Positions 34,714-43,489 of a stretch of 64,000 nt of DNA are shown here, in pieces. The notes under the pieces were generated by a model. The model was not told the origin of the DNA. It searched no databases and worked only from the letters and a program-made list of their open reading frames with translations. The stretch comes from Hymenobacter edaphi (GTDB lineage: Bacteria; Bacteroidota; Bacteroidia; Cytophagales; Hymenobacteraceae). The first letter of the stretch is position 1. Each line of letters starts with the position of its first letter. Made by a program: the position numbers and the translations under genes. The stretch is taken from positions 1,736,001-1,800,000 of the forward strand of contig NZ_QHKM01000001.1 in NCBI RefSeq assembly GCF_003258365.1, given 5' to 3'.

Positions 34714-35841
34714 TTATTGCCGGGCCAGCATCGAAGGCGCGTCGGTACTGGTACGGGCCTGGGACTGACTGGTTTCCGGAACTTGCGCTTCCTGCGCCGG
34801 CTTCTCCGAGCCGAGGTAGTTGCCGTAGCCCACGATGACCGTGGAGAAGACCACCGCCAGAATGCCGATGGCCACCGTGCGCATGGTGGGGCGGTTGGCG
34901 CCGCGCCACTCGTGCAGGTACAGGCCCCACAACGAGCTGAAGGTGATGATAAACGCCATGTGCAGCGTCCAGCCCGAGAAGCGGTACTCGCCGAGTTGGG
35001 TGTCGCCCATGCCGTAGAAGAAGAACTGCAGGTACCACGTCAGGCCGGCCAGGGCGCAGAAGAAGATGTTGCGCGCCACCGGGGCCGACACGTTGGTGTA
35101 GTCGGAGAAGGTCTTGTTCTTGAAGTTCAGGTAGAGGCACCAGAGGCCGTTGGTGGTCAGCCCGCCGAGCAGCACCACCACCAGAATGGCGTTGTTCTTA
35201 TACAGCGGGTCGGTGCCGTGCTGCACGGCCAGGTCGGCAATGCCCTGGCCCGCGTCGAGGCCGAAGGACATGCAGGCCGACATCACGCCCGAGAAGACGG
35301 CCACCAGCAGGCCCTTGCGCAGGTCGAATTCGGCAATGCTGGCCTGCTTCTGCTCGGTCGACAAGGACTTTTCCTTCATCATGCCCGCCACCCCGCAGAT
35401 CAGGATGCCCAGCACGCACACGGCCAGGCCAATCAGAATCATGCGGCCCGAGGGCGTGCCCAGCAGCTGGGCAAACTCGCTTTTCCAGAGCGGGGGCACC
35501 ACCGTGCCGAACACCGCGCACAGGCCCAGCGTGACGGCCATGCCCAGCGAGAGGCCCAAGTAGCGCATGGCCAGCCCGAAGGTGAGCCCGCCCAGGCCCC
35601 ACATGGCGCCCCAGAAGTACACCCAGCCCAGATCGGAGCCCGAAGCCTGCCCCAACACCTGAAACAGGTCCGACACGGTGGCCAGGCCCAGCACGATGGG
35701 CGCAATCAGCCAGGAGACAATGCCGCCCACCAGCCAGTAGCTTTCCCAGGCCCAGCCCTTCACTTTTTTGTAGGGCAGGTAGAAGCTGCCCGAGGCAAAG
35801 CCTCCCAGTGCGTGCAGAATGACTCCCCAGAGGACGGCCAT
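34714..35841 (-). CDS. rhaT: L-rhamnose/H+ symporter RhaT
   Basis: 375 residues from the ATG at 35841; a longer in-frame extension covers the divergent promoter and is rejected. About ten membrane helices are visible. The sequence carries RhaT family marks: GFASGSFYLPYKKVKGWAWESYWLV near the N-terminus, GLGGLTFGLAMRYLGLSLGMAVTLG, and a WYLQFFFYGMG helix. It should import L-rhamnose across the inner membrane with protons. It is divergent from the rhamnulose-1-phosphate aldolase gene, and both promoters carry GCAGGAGAGT motifs. It therefore supplies the cytoplasmic pathway encoded downstream. Confidence 0.93.
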   Translation of the reverse strand: MAVLWGVILHALGGFASGSFYLPYKKVKGWAWESYWLVGGIVSWLIAPIVLGLATVSDLFQVLGQASGSDLGWVYFWGAMWGLGGLTFGLAMRYLGLSLGMAVTLGLCAVFGTVVPPLWKSEFAQLLGTPSGRMILIGLAVCVLGILICGVAGMMKEKSLSTEQKQASIAEFDLRKGLLVAVFSGVMSACMSFGLDAGQGIADLAVQHGTDPLYKNNAILVVVLLGGLTTNGLWCLYLNFKNKTFSDYTNVSAPVARNIFFCALAGLTWYLQFFFYGMGDTQLGEYRFSGWTLHMAFIITFSSLWGLYLHEWRGANRPTMRTVAIGILAVVFSTVIVGYGNYLGSEKPAQEAQVPETSQSQARTSTDAPSMLARQ

Positions 35842-35900
35842 AGTTCGGTGGTGATGTTGAGAATCGGTAATGAGCAAATCTGCTCCTAAAAATAGCCGGA

Positions 35901-35997
35901 ACTCTCCTGCTCCCTCCTGACCCCCGAGTAAATGCTTACTCACCGACGCTAACTTGCTTGCCCACGGCCCGCTATTTTTTGCCGCGAGCAGGAGAGT
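35901..35997. promoter_or_regulatory. divergent rhaT/aldolase operator pair
   Basis: ACTCTCCTGCTC (35901-35912) and GAGCAGGAGAGT (35986-35997) are perfect 12-bp inverted copies 73 bases apart, one facing each gene. Between them lies a GAGTAA-N4-TTACTC dyad (35926-35941). This layout fits a regulator bound at both divergent promoters, possibly with looping. Confidence 0.6.
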
Positions 35998-36026
35998 GCA
36001 GGATGTAGACGGCCGGGGCAGGGACG

Positions 36027-36033
36027 TACTTTG
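36027..36033 (+). promoter_or_regulatory. putative -7 box of the aldolase gene
   Basis: TACTTTG, 39 bases downstream of the GCAGGAGAGT start and 53 bases before the start codon. The rhaI promoter has an identical box at almost the same distance from its motif. Confidence 0.5.
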
Positions 36034-36086
36034 TGCTAAAGCTAATTCCCTTACCCTTCTCCGCGACATTTCAACCAAGGCGCACT

Positions 36087-38195
36087 ATGGAAAAAACGCT
36101 CACCTTCCAGCACGTCAGCTACCTGTGGGACGAGGCCAAGGCCGCCCAGCTGGCCGGCGACGAAGTAGCCCTGTTCCTGTACCGCTCGAACCTGCTGGGC
36201 GCCGACCTGCGCCTGACCAACTACGCCGGCGGCAATACTTCCTGCAAAATCACCGAAACCGACCCCGTTACCGGCCAGCCGGTGGAGGTCATGTGGGTGA
36301 AGGGCTCGGGCGGCGACATCGGCACGCTCACCAAGGCCGGCTGCGCCAACCTCTACGTGGAAAAGCTGCACGCCCTGAAGCAGCGCTACCGCGGCCTGGC
36401 GTTCGAAGACGAGATGGTGGCCTTGTTCGACCACTGCCTGTTTGACCCCAAGTGCGCCGCGCCCAGCATCGATACCCCGCTGCACGGCCTGCTGCCCTTC
36501 AAGCACATCGACCACCTGCACCCCGACGCGCTGATTGCCATTGCCGCCAGCAAGGACGGCGAGCAGATCATGAAGGACATCTGGGGCGACACCATGGCCT
36601 GGCTGCCTTGGCAGCGTCCGGGCTTCGACCTCGGCCTGCAGCTGGAGGAAACCGTCAAGAACAACCCCGGCCTGCGCGGCGTCATCCTCGGCGGCCACGG
36701 CCTCTTCACCTGGGGCGACACCAGCTACGACTCCTATATCAATACGCTGGAAGTCATCGAGCAGGCCGCGGCTTACCTCGAAGAAAACTACGGTAAGAAG
36801 CGCCCCGTTTTCGGCGGCGTGAAGCAGGAGCAGACGCTGGATGCCACCCAGCGCCGCCAGCAGGCCGCCGCCGTAATGCCCACCCTGCGCGGGCTGGCCT
36901 CGGGCCACCGCCGCATGCTCGGCCACTACACGGATGATGCGCGCGTGCTGGAGTTTGTGAATTCCAACGACCTGCCGCGCCTGGCGCGCCTGGGCACCAG
37001 CTGCCCCGACCACTTCCTGCGCACCAAAATCCGCCCGCTCGTCCTCGATCCGGCCCAGATGCACCAGCCGCTGCCGGCGGTGAAGGAGTACCTGCAGGAG
37101 CAGTTTGAGGCCTACCGCCAAGACTACACCGCCTACTACGAGCGCAGCAAGCACGCCAACTCGCCCGCCCGCCGCGACCCGAACCCGGTGGTGATTCTGT
37201 GGCCCGGCGTGGGCATGTTCACCTTCGCCAAGGACAAGCAGACCGCCCGCGTGGCTGCCGAGTTCTACACCAACGCCATCAACGTGATGAAGGGCGCGGA
37301 GGCCGTATCGGAGTACCAGGGCCTGCCCGAGCAGGAAGCCTTCGACATCGAGTACTGGCTGCTGGAAGAAGCCAAGCTGCAGCGCATGCCCAAGCCCAAG
37401 AGCCTCTCGGGCCAGGTGGCCTACGTGACGGGCGGCACCGGCGGCATCGGCAAGGCCATCTGCGAAGTGCTGCTGCAAAACGGCGCCTGCGTGGTGGCTA
37501 CCGACCGCGACCGGCTGGACGAAACCCAGACCGAGCTGCGCAAGCAGTACGGCAAGGACAACGCCCTGACCGCGCCCATCGACGTGACCAGCGCCGAGAG
37601 CATTGCCGAGTCGCTGCGCCAGTCGGTGCTGCAGTTCGGCGGCGTCGACATCGTGGTGAACTGCGCCGGCCTCTCCATCAGCAAGCCGCTGAGCGAGACG
37701 ACCCAGGCCGACTGGGACATTCTGAACGACGTGCTGGTGAAGGGCCAGTTCCTGGTGACCCAGCACGCGGTGGAAATCCAGCGCCAGCAGGGCCTGGGCG
37801 GCGACGTGGTGAACATTGCCAGCAAAAACGGCCTGGTGGCCGGCCCCAACAACGTGGCCTACGGCACCGCCAAGGCCGCCCAGCTGCACATGTCGCGCCT
37901 GCTCGCGGCCGAGCTGGGCCCCGACAAAATCCGCGTCAACACCGTGAACCCCGATGCCGTGCTGCGCGGCAGCAAAATCTGGGAAGGCGACTGGGCGGCC
38001 GGCCGCGCCAAGGCCTACGGCGTGTCGGTGGAAGACCTGCCCGCCCACTACGCCAAGCGCACCCTGCTCGGCGAGGAAGTGCTGGCCGAGGACATTGCCA
38101 AAGCGGTGCTGGTGTTCGTCGACGGCTCGCTCTCGAAGTCGACCGGCAACGTGCTGAACGTGGACGGCGGCGTGGCCATGGCCTTTGTGCGCTAA
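36087..38195 (+). CDS. rhaEW: bifunctional rhamnulose-1-phosphate aldolase / lactaldehyde dehydrogenase
   Basis: 702 residues from the ATG at 36087. The N-terminal 400 residues are a class II aldolase domain (NYAGGNTSCKI, HIDHLHPDALI, GGHGLFTWGDT with likely metal-binding His). The C-terminal part is a short-chain dehydrogenase with nucleotide-binding VTGGTGGIGKAI near residue 447 and catalytic Tyr/Lys in YGTAKAAQLH near 592. Related fusions cleave L-rhamnulose-1-phosphate to DHAP and L-lactaldehyde and oxidise the latter to L-lactate. That explains the lutABC genes downstream. The symbol follows the Bacillus-type fusion; RhaD-ADH is an equivalent name. A good terminator follows. Confidence 0.93.
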   Translation: MEKTLTFQHVSYLWDEAKAAQLAGDEVALFLYRSNLLGADLRLTNYAGGNTSCKITETDPVTGQPVEVMWVKGSGGDIGTLTKAGCANLYVEKLHALKQRYRGLAFEDEMVALFDHCLFDPKCAAPSIDTPLHGLLPFKHIDHLHPDALIAIAASKDGEQIMKDIWGDTMAWLPWQRPGFDLGLQLEETVKNNPGLRGVILGGHGLFTWGDTSYDSYINTLEVIEQAAAYLEENYGKKRPVFGGVKQEQTLDATQRRQQAAAVMPTLRGLASGHRRMLGHYTDDARVLEFVNSNDLPRLARLGTSCPDHFLRTKIRPLVLDPAQMHQPLPAVKEYLQEQFEAYRQDYTAYYERSKHANSPARRDPNPVVILWPGVGMFTFAKDKQTARVAAEFYTNAINVMKGAEAVSEYQGLPEQEAFDIEYWLLEEAKLQRMPKPKSLSGQVAYVTGGTGGIGKAICEVLLQNGACVVATDRDRLDETQTELRKQYGKDNALTAPIDVTSAESIAESLRQSVLQFGGVDIVVNCAGLSISKPLSETTQADWDILNDVLVKGQFLVTQHAVEIQRQQGLGGDVVNIASKNGLVAGPNNVAYGTAKAAQLHMSRLLAAELGPDKIRVNTVNPDAVLRGSKIWEGDWAAGRAKAYGVSVEDLPAHYAKRTLLGEEVLAEDIAKAVLVFVDGSLSKSTGNVLNVDGGVAMAFVR

Positions 38196-38243
38196 CGAAT
38201 TAAAAAAGGGAAACGCGCGTTTTTTCGGCGTGCGTTGTGGGAT

Positions 38244-38273
38244 AAAAAAGCCGGCCAACTGGTCGGCTTTTTT
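38244..38273 (+). terminator. terminator after the aldolase gene
   Basis: GCCGGCC/GGTCGGC stem (one G-T pair) flanked by A6 and T6, 48 bases after the stop codon. It separates the aldolase transcript from the GntR-type gene. Confidence 0.88.
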
Positions 38274-38351
38274 ATTTTATACCGATTGCGGGGAGCTGAT
38301 TTATTTACTATTATTCAAACGCAATCTTAAATTATTTTAACTTGATTTATG

Positions 38352-38374
38352 GCAACGTTCCCGATAACGTTTGC
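38352..38374. promoter_or_regulatory. dyad operator candidate upstream of the GntR-type gene
   Basis: GCAACGTT-N6-AACGTTTGC is an inverted repeat with one inserted base; it runs into a TTTGCGCAAA palindrome (38370-38379). The 10-mer AACGTTTGCG recurs upstream of susC. Autoregulation by the GntR-type protein is a reasonable guess. The rest of 38274-38558 is AT-rich with a possible -7 box near 38419 (TAAGTTTTG) and no gene. Confidence 0.45.
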
Positions 38375-38558
38375 GCAAATAAACAATTGGCATATTTTCT
38401 ATTTTCAGTTGATTTGAGTAAGTTTTGTCTACTCCAGACCTCCTCTCCATCCTGGTTTGCCCGGCACTATCCCACGGTGCCGCTTCACTTTGCCTCCGCC
38501 TTCGCGCCGGAGGCGGCGGAAGCACCGGCAAACCGGCCTTGCCACCTAGCAGCTCCCG

Positions 38559-39572
38559 ATGTACAAACTGCAGTTCAAGCCGTTTGATAAAACCCCGAAA
38601 TACAAGCAGATCGTGCAGTCGGTCATCACCGACATTGAGCGCGGCGTGCTCAAGCGCGAAGACCAGCTGCCCTCCATCAGCGAGCTGAGCGCCGAATATT
38701 ACCTGGCCCGCGACACCGTGGAAAAGGCCTACCGCGAGCTGCGCGCCCGGGGCTTCATTGTGTCGGTGCAGGGCAAGGGCTACTACGTGCAGGCTACGGA
38801 CGCCAGCAAGCTGAAGATTTTGCTGGTTTTCAACAAATTAAGCTCTTACAAAAAAATTATTTATTACTCGTTCCTGAATGCACTGGGTGACCGGGCGACG
38901 GTGGATTTACAAATTCACCATCACAGCGCCAGCCTGTTTCAGGACATCATGGAAAAAAGCCTCGGCAAATACAATTATTACGTCATCATGCCGCACTTTA
39001 CCCAGGATCTGGATAAGGTGGATTTCAAGACGATTCTGAATAACATTCCGGCCGGGGAGCTGGTACTGCTCGACAAGGACATTCCCGACCTGAAGCACCC
39101 CGCCCTGGCCGTGTTTCAGGACTTCGACAAGGACATCTTCGGGGCGCTGGAGGGGGTGCAGGATTTGCTGGCCAAGTACCACCGGCTGGTGCTGGTGCTG
39201 CCGAGCGTGGGCAACAACTACCCGGTGGAAATCGGCTGGGGCTTCCGCACCTTCTGCGCCAAGCACGGGAAGGAGTTTGCCATCAAGGAAAACGCCATGA
39301 ACGAGGTGCTGGAAGCCGGCACCGCCTACGTGGTGGTGGAAACCACCGACCTGGCCGAGCTCATCAAGAAAGTGCGGCAGACGCCCTTCCTGCTGGGCCG
39401 CGAAATCGGCATTCTGTCCTTCAACACCAGCACCCTGAAGGAGCTGCTGGGCATCACCGTCATTTCCACCGACTTCGAGGCCATGGGCCAGACGGCGGCG
39501 GAAATGCTGCTGCAGGGCCGGCGCGAGAAAATCAAGAACCCGTTCTACACCATCCGCCGGGGGTCGTTGTAG
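38559..39572 (+). CDS. GntR-type transcriptional regulator with sugar-binding-like domain
   Basis: 337 residues. The N-terminal winged helix (about 8-75) matches the GntR family: KYKQIVQSVITDIERGVL, LPSISELSAEYYLARDTVEKAYRELRARGFI and VQGKGYYV. The C-terminal 250 residues look like a periplasmic-binding-protein/LacI-type effector domain rather than FCD or UTRA. Family and position between the aldolase and isomerase genes suggest it senses L-rhamnose or a derivative and controls the locus; this is inference. Codons 85-160 (about 38815-39040) are strikingly AT-rich compared with the rest, hinting at mosaic origin. Confidence 0.85.
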   Translation: MYKLQFKPFDKTPKYKQIVQSVITDIERGVLKREDQLPSISELSAEYYLARDTVEKAYRELRARGFIVSVQGKGYYVQATDASKLKILLVFNKLSSYKKIIYYSFLNALGDRATVDLQIHHHSASLFQDIMEKSLGKYNYYVIMPHFTQDLDKVDFKTILNNIPAGELVLLDKDIPDLKHPALAVFQDFDKDIFGALEGVQDLLAKYHRLVLVLPSVGNNYPVEIGWGFRTFCAKHGKEFAIKENAMNEVLEAGTAYVVVETTDLAELIKKVRQTPFLLGREIGILSFNTSTLKELLGITVISTDFEAMGQTAAEMLLQGRREKIKNPFYTIRRGSL

Positions 39573-39603
39573 GCCCCATGGCTGGTTCATAACTAGCTTA
39601 TAG

Positions 39604-39757
39604 GGCACCGGTTACGCCGCTACCCGGCTAAACCAGCGCCCGAAATAAAGCAGGTTTTCAACCTGCGTGCAGCGTTGCCACAGCGGCGCGAATCCACTTA
39701 TCTAGCGCTGACGCTATCCGCAGGCTGAAAGCCTGCGGGGAGGTGGGCACCGGTTAC
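39604..39757. repeat. REP-like doublet flanked by 12-bp direct repeats
   Basis: Hairpins 39650-39666 (GCAGGTT/AACCTGC) and 39719-39737 (CGCAGGCT/AGCCTGCG) form the same two-hairpin layout as at 1255-1363. GGCACCGGTTAC occurs directly outside at 39604-39615 and 39746-39757, like a target-site duplication. Confidence 0.6.
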
Positions 39758-39797
39758 CCTCGCTTCGCTCGCTAAATCGACGCCGGCCTGCCTGCAG

Positions 39798-39842
39798 GCA
39801 GGAGAGTTCAGAACAGTTTCGGGCGAGGGCAAAACTACTTTG
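39798..39842 (+). promoter_or_regulatory. rhaI: rhaI promoter: GCAGGAGAGT motif and -7 box
   Basis: GCAGGAGAGT at 39798-39807 and TACTTTG at 39836-39842, start to start 38 bases, almost the same as at the aldolase promoter (39). The start codon is 78 bases after the -7 box. Upstream, 39573-39797 holds only the repeat and no gene. Confidence 0.55.
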
Positions 39843-39920
39843 CTACTTCTAAGCCATGTCCCACCCGACGGAGCGGTGACTACTCACTCAGCCCCCGCCC
39901 GCTAATTCCGCTGCGCGACG

Positions 39921-41201
39921 ATGATTGACCTCCAACGCCTACACGATTTCAACCACGCCAAGCAGGCCGAGCACGACTTGCGCCTGAGCTACCTCTCCGA
40001 CCTGCTGAGCCGCCGCGGCATCGATGCCCAGGACGTGATTCGGCAGCTGGTCCAGTTTCAGGTGGCCATTCCGAGCTGGGCGCTGGGCACGGGCGGCACG
40101 CGCTTCGGGCGCTTTCCGCTGGGCGGCGAGCCGCGCAACTTAGAGGAGAAAATCCAGGACATCGGCCTGCTCAACCAGCTCAACGGCTCCTCCAACTCGA
40201 TTTCGCTGCACATTCCCTGGGATATTCCCTCCGACGTGGCCGCCATTCAGCAGCGGCTGCAGGAGCAGCAATTGGTTATCGACTCGGTCAACTCCAACAC
40301 CTTCCAGGACCAGAAGGAGCAGGCCTACTCCTACAAGTTCGGCTCGCTGTGCCACACCGAGCAAGGGGTGCGCGAGCAGGCCATTCAGCACAACATCGAG
40401 TGCGTGCGCTACGGCGAGCAGCTGGGCGCCAAAACGCACACCGTGTGGCTGGCCGACGGCTCGAACTTTCCCGGCCAGCAGCACTTCCGCCGCGCCTACC
40501 AGCGCACCCAGGAGTCGCTGGCGGCCATTTACGAGGCGCTGCCCTCCGACTGGACCATGCTCATCGAGTACAAGCCCTACGAGCCGAATTTCTACTCGAT
40601 GATTATCCCCGACTGGGGCACCTCTTACTCCCTGTGCCAGCAGCTGGGCCAGCAGGCGCAGGTGCTCGTGGACCTGGGCCACCACCTGCCGAACACCAAC
40701 ATCGAGCAGATTGTGGGCCGTTTGCTGCACTTCGGGCGGCTGGGCGGCTTCCACTTCAACGGCTCCATGTACGGCGACGACGACCTGACCACCGGCAGCA
40801 TGAAGCCCTTCCAGCTGTTCCTCATCTTCAACGAGCTGGTGGACGGCGCGCAGGACTTGGCAGTAAACAACCCCGCCGTGGCTTACATGATTGACGCCAG
40901 CCACAACACCAAAGACCCGCTGGAAGACCTGCTGCAGTCCGTCGACAACATCCTGGGCGCCTACGCCAAGGCCCTGCTGGTAGACCGCCCGACCCTGGCC
41001 GAGCTGCAGCAGAACAACGACGTGGTACGCGCCGAGGAGCTGCTGCGCGACGCCTTCCTGACCGACGTGCGGCCGCTGGTGCAGGAAGCCTACCGGCAGG
41101 CCGGCGGCGCCCTCGACCCGATTTCGGCTTACCGCACGGCCACGGTGCGCGAGCAACTCATCCAGCAACGCGGCAAGCTCAGCCTCTCGACCGGACTATG
41201 A
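39921..41201 (+). CDS. rhaI: L-rhamnose isomerase, RhaI type
   Basis: 426 residues, TIM-barrel sugar isomerase resembling the Pseudomonas-type RhaI rather than the E. coli RhaA. Metal-binding regions are visible: the Glu of LIEYKPYEPNF, Asp and His in VDLGHHLPN, His in GGFHFNGSMYGDDDL and the final Asp of IDASHNTKDP. It converts L-rhamnose to L-rhamnulose in the cytoplasm. The stop codon overlaps the kinase start by four bases (ATGA), so the two are translationally coupled. Its promoter carries the shared GCAGGAGAGT motif. Confidence 0.94.
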   Translation: MIDLQRLHDFNHAKQAEHDLRLSYLSDLLSRRGIDAQDVIRQLVQFQVAIPSWALGTGGTRFGRFPLGGEPRNLEEKIQDIGLLNQLNGSSNSISLHIPWDIPSDVAAIQQRLQEQQLVIDSVNSNTFQDQKEQAYSYKFGSLCHTEQGVREQAIQHNIECVRYGEQLGAKTHTVWLADGSNFPGQQHFRRAYQRTQESLAAIYEALPSDWTMLIEYKPYEPNFYSMIIPDWGTSYSLCQQLGQQAQVLVDLGHHLPNTNIEQIVGRLLHFGRLGGFHFNGSMYGDDDLTTGSMKPFQLFLIFNELVDGAQDLAVNNPAVAYMIDASHNTKDPLEDLLQSVDNILGAYAKALLVDRPTLAELQQNNDVVRAEELLRDAFLTDVRPLVQEAYRQAGGALDPISAYRTATVREQLIQQRGKLSLSTGL

Positions 41202-42526
41202 AAAAGACCATCTATGCCGTGTTCGACGTGGGCAAGACCAACAAGAAGGTCATCCTCTTCGACGAAGACCGGCAGATTATCGAGGAAAAGCAGCACGTGT
41301 GCGTGGAAACCGTCGACGACGACGGGTTTCCCTGCGAGAGCCTGGCCCGCCTCACGCAGTGGGTGCAGGACCACTGGCACGCCTTGCGCCAGAACGCGCG
41401 CTTCTCGGTGAAGGGGGTGAATTTTACCTCCTACGGGGCCAGCTTCGTGCACCTGGGCGCCAACGGGCAGCCGGTACTGCCGCTGTACAACTACCTGAAG
41501 CCCATGCCGGAGCAGTGGCTGGAGCGGTTCTACCAGGAGCTGGGCCAGTCGCCGGCGGAATTTGCCGCCGCCACCTGCTCGCCGCAGCTGGGCATGCTCA
41601 ACTCGGGCCTGCAGCTGTACTGGCTGAAGCACGCCAAGCCCCAGCAGTTTTCGCGCATCCGCACCTCCCTGCATTTGCCGCAGTACCTCTCCTACCTCAT
41701 CACCGGCGAGGCCTTCAGCGACTATACCTCCGTGGGCTGCCACACCGGCCTCTGGGACTACGGCAAGGGCCAGTACCACGACTGGGTGTACCGCGAGGGC
41801 ATCGACGACAAGCTGGCCCCGCTCACCCAGGATTCGGTGGCCGGCGTGGTCGACGGGGTGCTCGTCGGCGTGGGCCTGCACGACAGCTCCGCCGCCGTGC
41901 TGCCCTACCTGCTGGAGTGCCCGGAGCCCTTCCTGCTCGTCTCGACGGGGACCTGGGCCGTCGTGCTGAACCCGTTCAACGACCAGCCGCTCACCCCCGA
42001 GCTGCTGCGCCGGGACTGCCTGAGCTTCCTCTCGCCCAAGGGCCGCATGACCAAAGCGGCGCGGAGCTTCTTCGGCCGGGAGCACGACTACCAGGTGCAG
42101 CGCATTGCCAGCCACTTCCAGGTCAAGCCCGATTTCTACCACAGCTTCGTGCTGGCCCGCCCCTACGACCCCGCCGCCGCGCCCTTCCATCCCTGGTGCA
42201 TGGCCGGCACGGGCCCCTTCCCGGACGAGCCGGTGACCGAGTGGGATTTGTTGGGCTTCAAGACCGCCGGCGAGGCCTACCACCAGCTCATTCACGGGCT
42301 GATGGACATTCTCACCGAGTCGATCAGGCTGGTGTACCAGGACGAGCGGATCATCTACGTCGACGGCGGTTTCGCCCGCAACCCGCTGTTTATGCAGGTG
42401 CTGGGCTGGAACTTCCCGCAGGCCGATATCCGCACCCTGGAAGTACCCCAGGCCACCGCGCTGGGCGCCCTCACGCACCTGGAGCAGGGCGAAGCCTGGA
42501 CCAAAACGCAGCTGTTGTTTACGTAG
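41198..42526 (+). CDS. rhaB: FGGY-family kinase, probable L-rhamnulokinase
   Basis: 442 residues of the FGGY carbohydrate kinase family. The N-terminal phosphate-binding segment is FDVGKTNKKVILFD; VSTGTWAVVLNP and the late IIYVDGGFARNPLFMQ motif complete the ATPase fold. It is closer in feel to the short fuculo/rhamnulokinase branch of Bacteroidota than to E. coli RhaB. Overlap with rhaI and its place before lutABC support phosphorylation of L-rhamnulose. The rhaB symbol rests on context; other ketose substrates are possible. Its stop codon is followed immediately by a repeat element. Confidence 0.85.
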   Translation: MKKTIYAVFDVGKTNKKVILFDEDRQIIEEKQHVCVETVDDDGFPCESLARLTQWVQDHWHALRQNARFSVKGVNFTSYGASFVHLGANGQPVLPLYNYLKPMPEQWLERFYQELGQSPAEFAAATCSPQLGMLNSGLQLYWLKHAKPQQFSRIRTSLHLPQYLSYLITGEAFSDYTSVGCHTGLWDYGKGQYHDWVYREGIDDKLAPLTQDSVAGVVDGVLVGVGLHDSSAAVLPYLLECPEPFLLVSTGTWAVVLNPFNDQPLTPELLRRDCLSFLSPKGRMTKAARSFFGREHDYQVQRIASHFQVKPDFYHSFVLARPYDPAAAPFHPWCMAGTGPFPDEPVTEWDLLGFKTAGEAYHQLIHGLMDILTESIRLVYQDERIIYVDGGFARNPLFMQVLGWNFPQADIRTLEVPQATALGALTHLEQGEAWTKTQLLFT

Positions 42527-42690
42527 CCTCACCCCCTAGCCCCCTCTCCGATGGAGAGGGGGGACTAGCTTCTAATTTTTAGAGCTAGCTCAGTCGGTAG
42601 ACTACAAAGTTTCAAGTGAAGCAAGGCTTCATTAATTCTAATACTAGAGCTAGTTCCCCCTCTCCCCGGAGAGGGGGCTAGGGGGTGAGG
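42527..42690. repeat. 164-bp MITE-like element exactly filling the rhaB-lutA gap
   Basis: Terminal inverted repeats of roughly 45 bp start CCTCACCCCCTAGCCCC and end with its complement, GGGGCTAGGGGGTGAGG. It begins directly after the rhaB stop codon and ends two bases before the lutA start. The interior carries a tRNA-like TAGCTCAGTCGGTAGA (42586-42601). Confidence 0.8.
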
Positions 42691-42692
42691 CA

Positions 42693-43484
42693 ATGAAAGT
42701 AGGGCTCTTTATTCCGTGCTACATCGACCAGTTTTACCCGCAGGTGGGCATTGCGACCTACCAATTGCTGGAAAAGCTGGGCGTGAAAGCCGATTTCCCG
42801 CGGCAGCAGACCTGCTGCGGCCAGCCGATGGCCAACACCGGCTGCGAGCAGGACGCCAAGCCGGTGTACCGCCACTTCGTCGATACCTTCCGGGGCTACG
42901 ACTACGTGGTGGCCCCCTCGGGCAGCTGCGTGTACCACGTGCGCAAGCACTACGACGTGGTGGAGCAGACCGCGCAGGTGCAGCACGTGCGCCAGGCCAC
43001 GTATGACCTGTTCGACTTCATCACGAGCGTCTTGGGCGTGACGGAGCTGCCGGGCCGCTTTCCGCACCAAGTCGGGCTGCACTTGAGCTGCCACGGGCAG
43101 CGCGGGCTGCACCAGGCCAACGAGTCGGAAATGACGCCGGTGCGCGAGGGACAGCTCAGCCGCCTGCTGCGCACGGTCGACGGGCTGACCCTGACCGAGC
43201 TTAACCGCAACGACGAGTGCTGCGGCTTCGGCGGCACCTTCTGCATCACCGAGGAAGCTGTATCGGCGCGCATGGGCCAGGACCGGGTGCAGGACCACGT
43301 GCTGAACGGCACCGAGGTGCTGACCGGCGGGGACATGTCCTGCCTGATGCACCTGGAGGGCATCGTGCGCCGCCGCCAGCTGCCGATGCGAGTGATGCAC
43401 GCGGCCGAAATATTCAACGCGGCGCTGCAGCAGCCCAGCAAGCCGGTGTCGACTTTCGTGCCCGGAGCCGTGGCCGCGTTGTAG
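42693..43484 (+). CDS. lutA: lactate utilisation protein A (CCG-domain Fe-S protein)
   Basis: 263 residues with two cysteine-rich CCG domains: QTCCGQPMANTG near residue 40 and DECCGFGGTFC near residue 176, each with the upstream Cys (FIPCYIDQFYP, LSCHGQR). This is LutA, a subunit of the LutABC L-lactate oxidising complex that passes electrons from L-lactate to the respiratory chain, giving pyruvate. It likely follows rhaI-rhaB in one transcript. L-lactate would come from the aldolase/dehydrogenase at 36087 and possibly from the minus-strand deoxyhexonate genes. Confidence 0.93.
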   Translation: MKVGLFIPCYIDQFYPQVGIATYQLLEKLGVKADFPRQQTCCGQPMANTGCEQDAKPVYRHFVDTFRGYDYVVAPSGSCVYHVRKHYDVVEQTAQVQHVRQATYDLFDFITSVLGVTELPGRFPHQVGLHLSCHGQRGLHQANESEMTPVREGQLSRLLRTVDGLTLTELNRNDECCGFGGTFCITEEAVSARMGQDRVQDHVLNGTEVLTGGDMSCLMHLEGIVRRRQLPMRVMHAAEIFNAALQQPSKPVSTFVPGAVAAL

Positions 43485-43489
43485 CGCGA

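Noticed and set aside
33706-35940. Shared 8-mer AGTAAGCA/TGCTTACT at the susC and rhaT control regions as an operator
   Set aside because: A match this short in regions of this size is expected by chance and the surrounding bases do not agree.
42586-42601. tRNA gene suggested by a D-arm-like TAGCTCAGTCGGTAGA
   Set aside because: No acceptor stem, anticodon arm or T-arm consensus can be fitted around it; it is at most a captured fragment inside a repeat.
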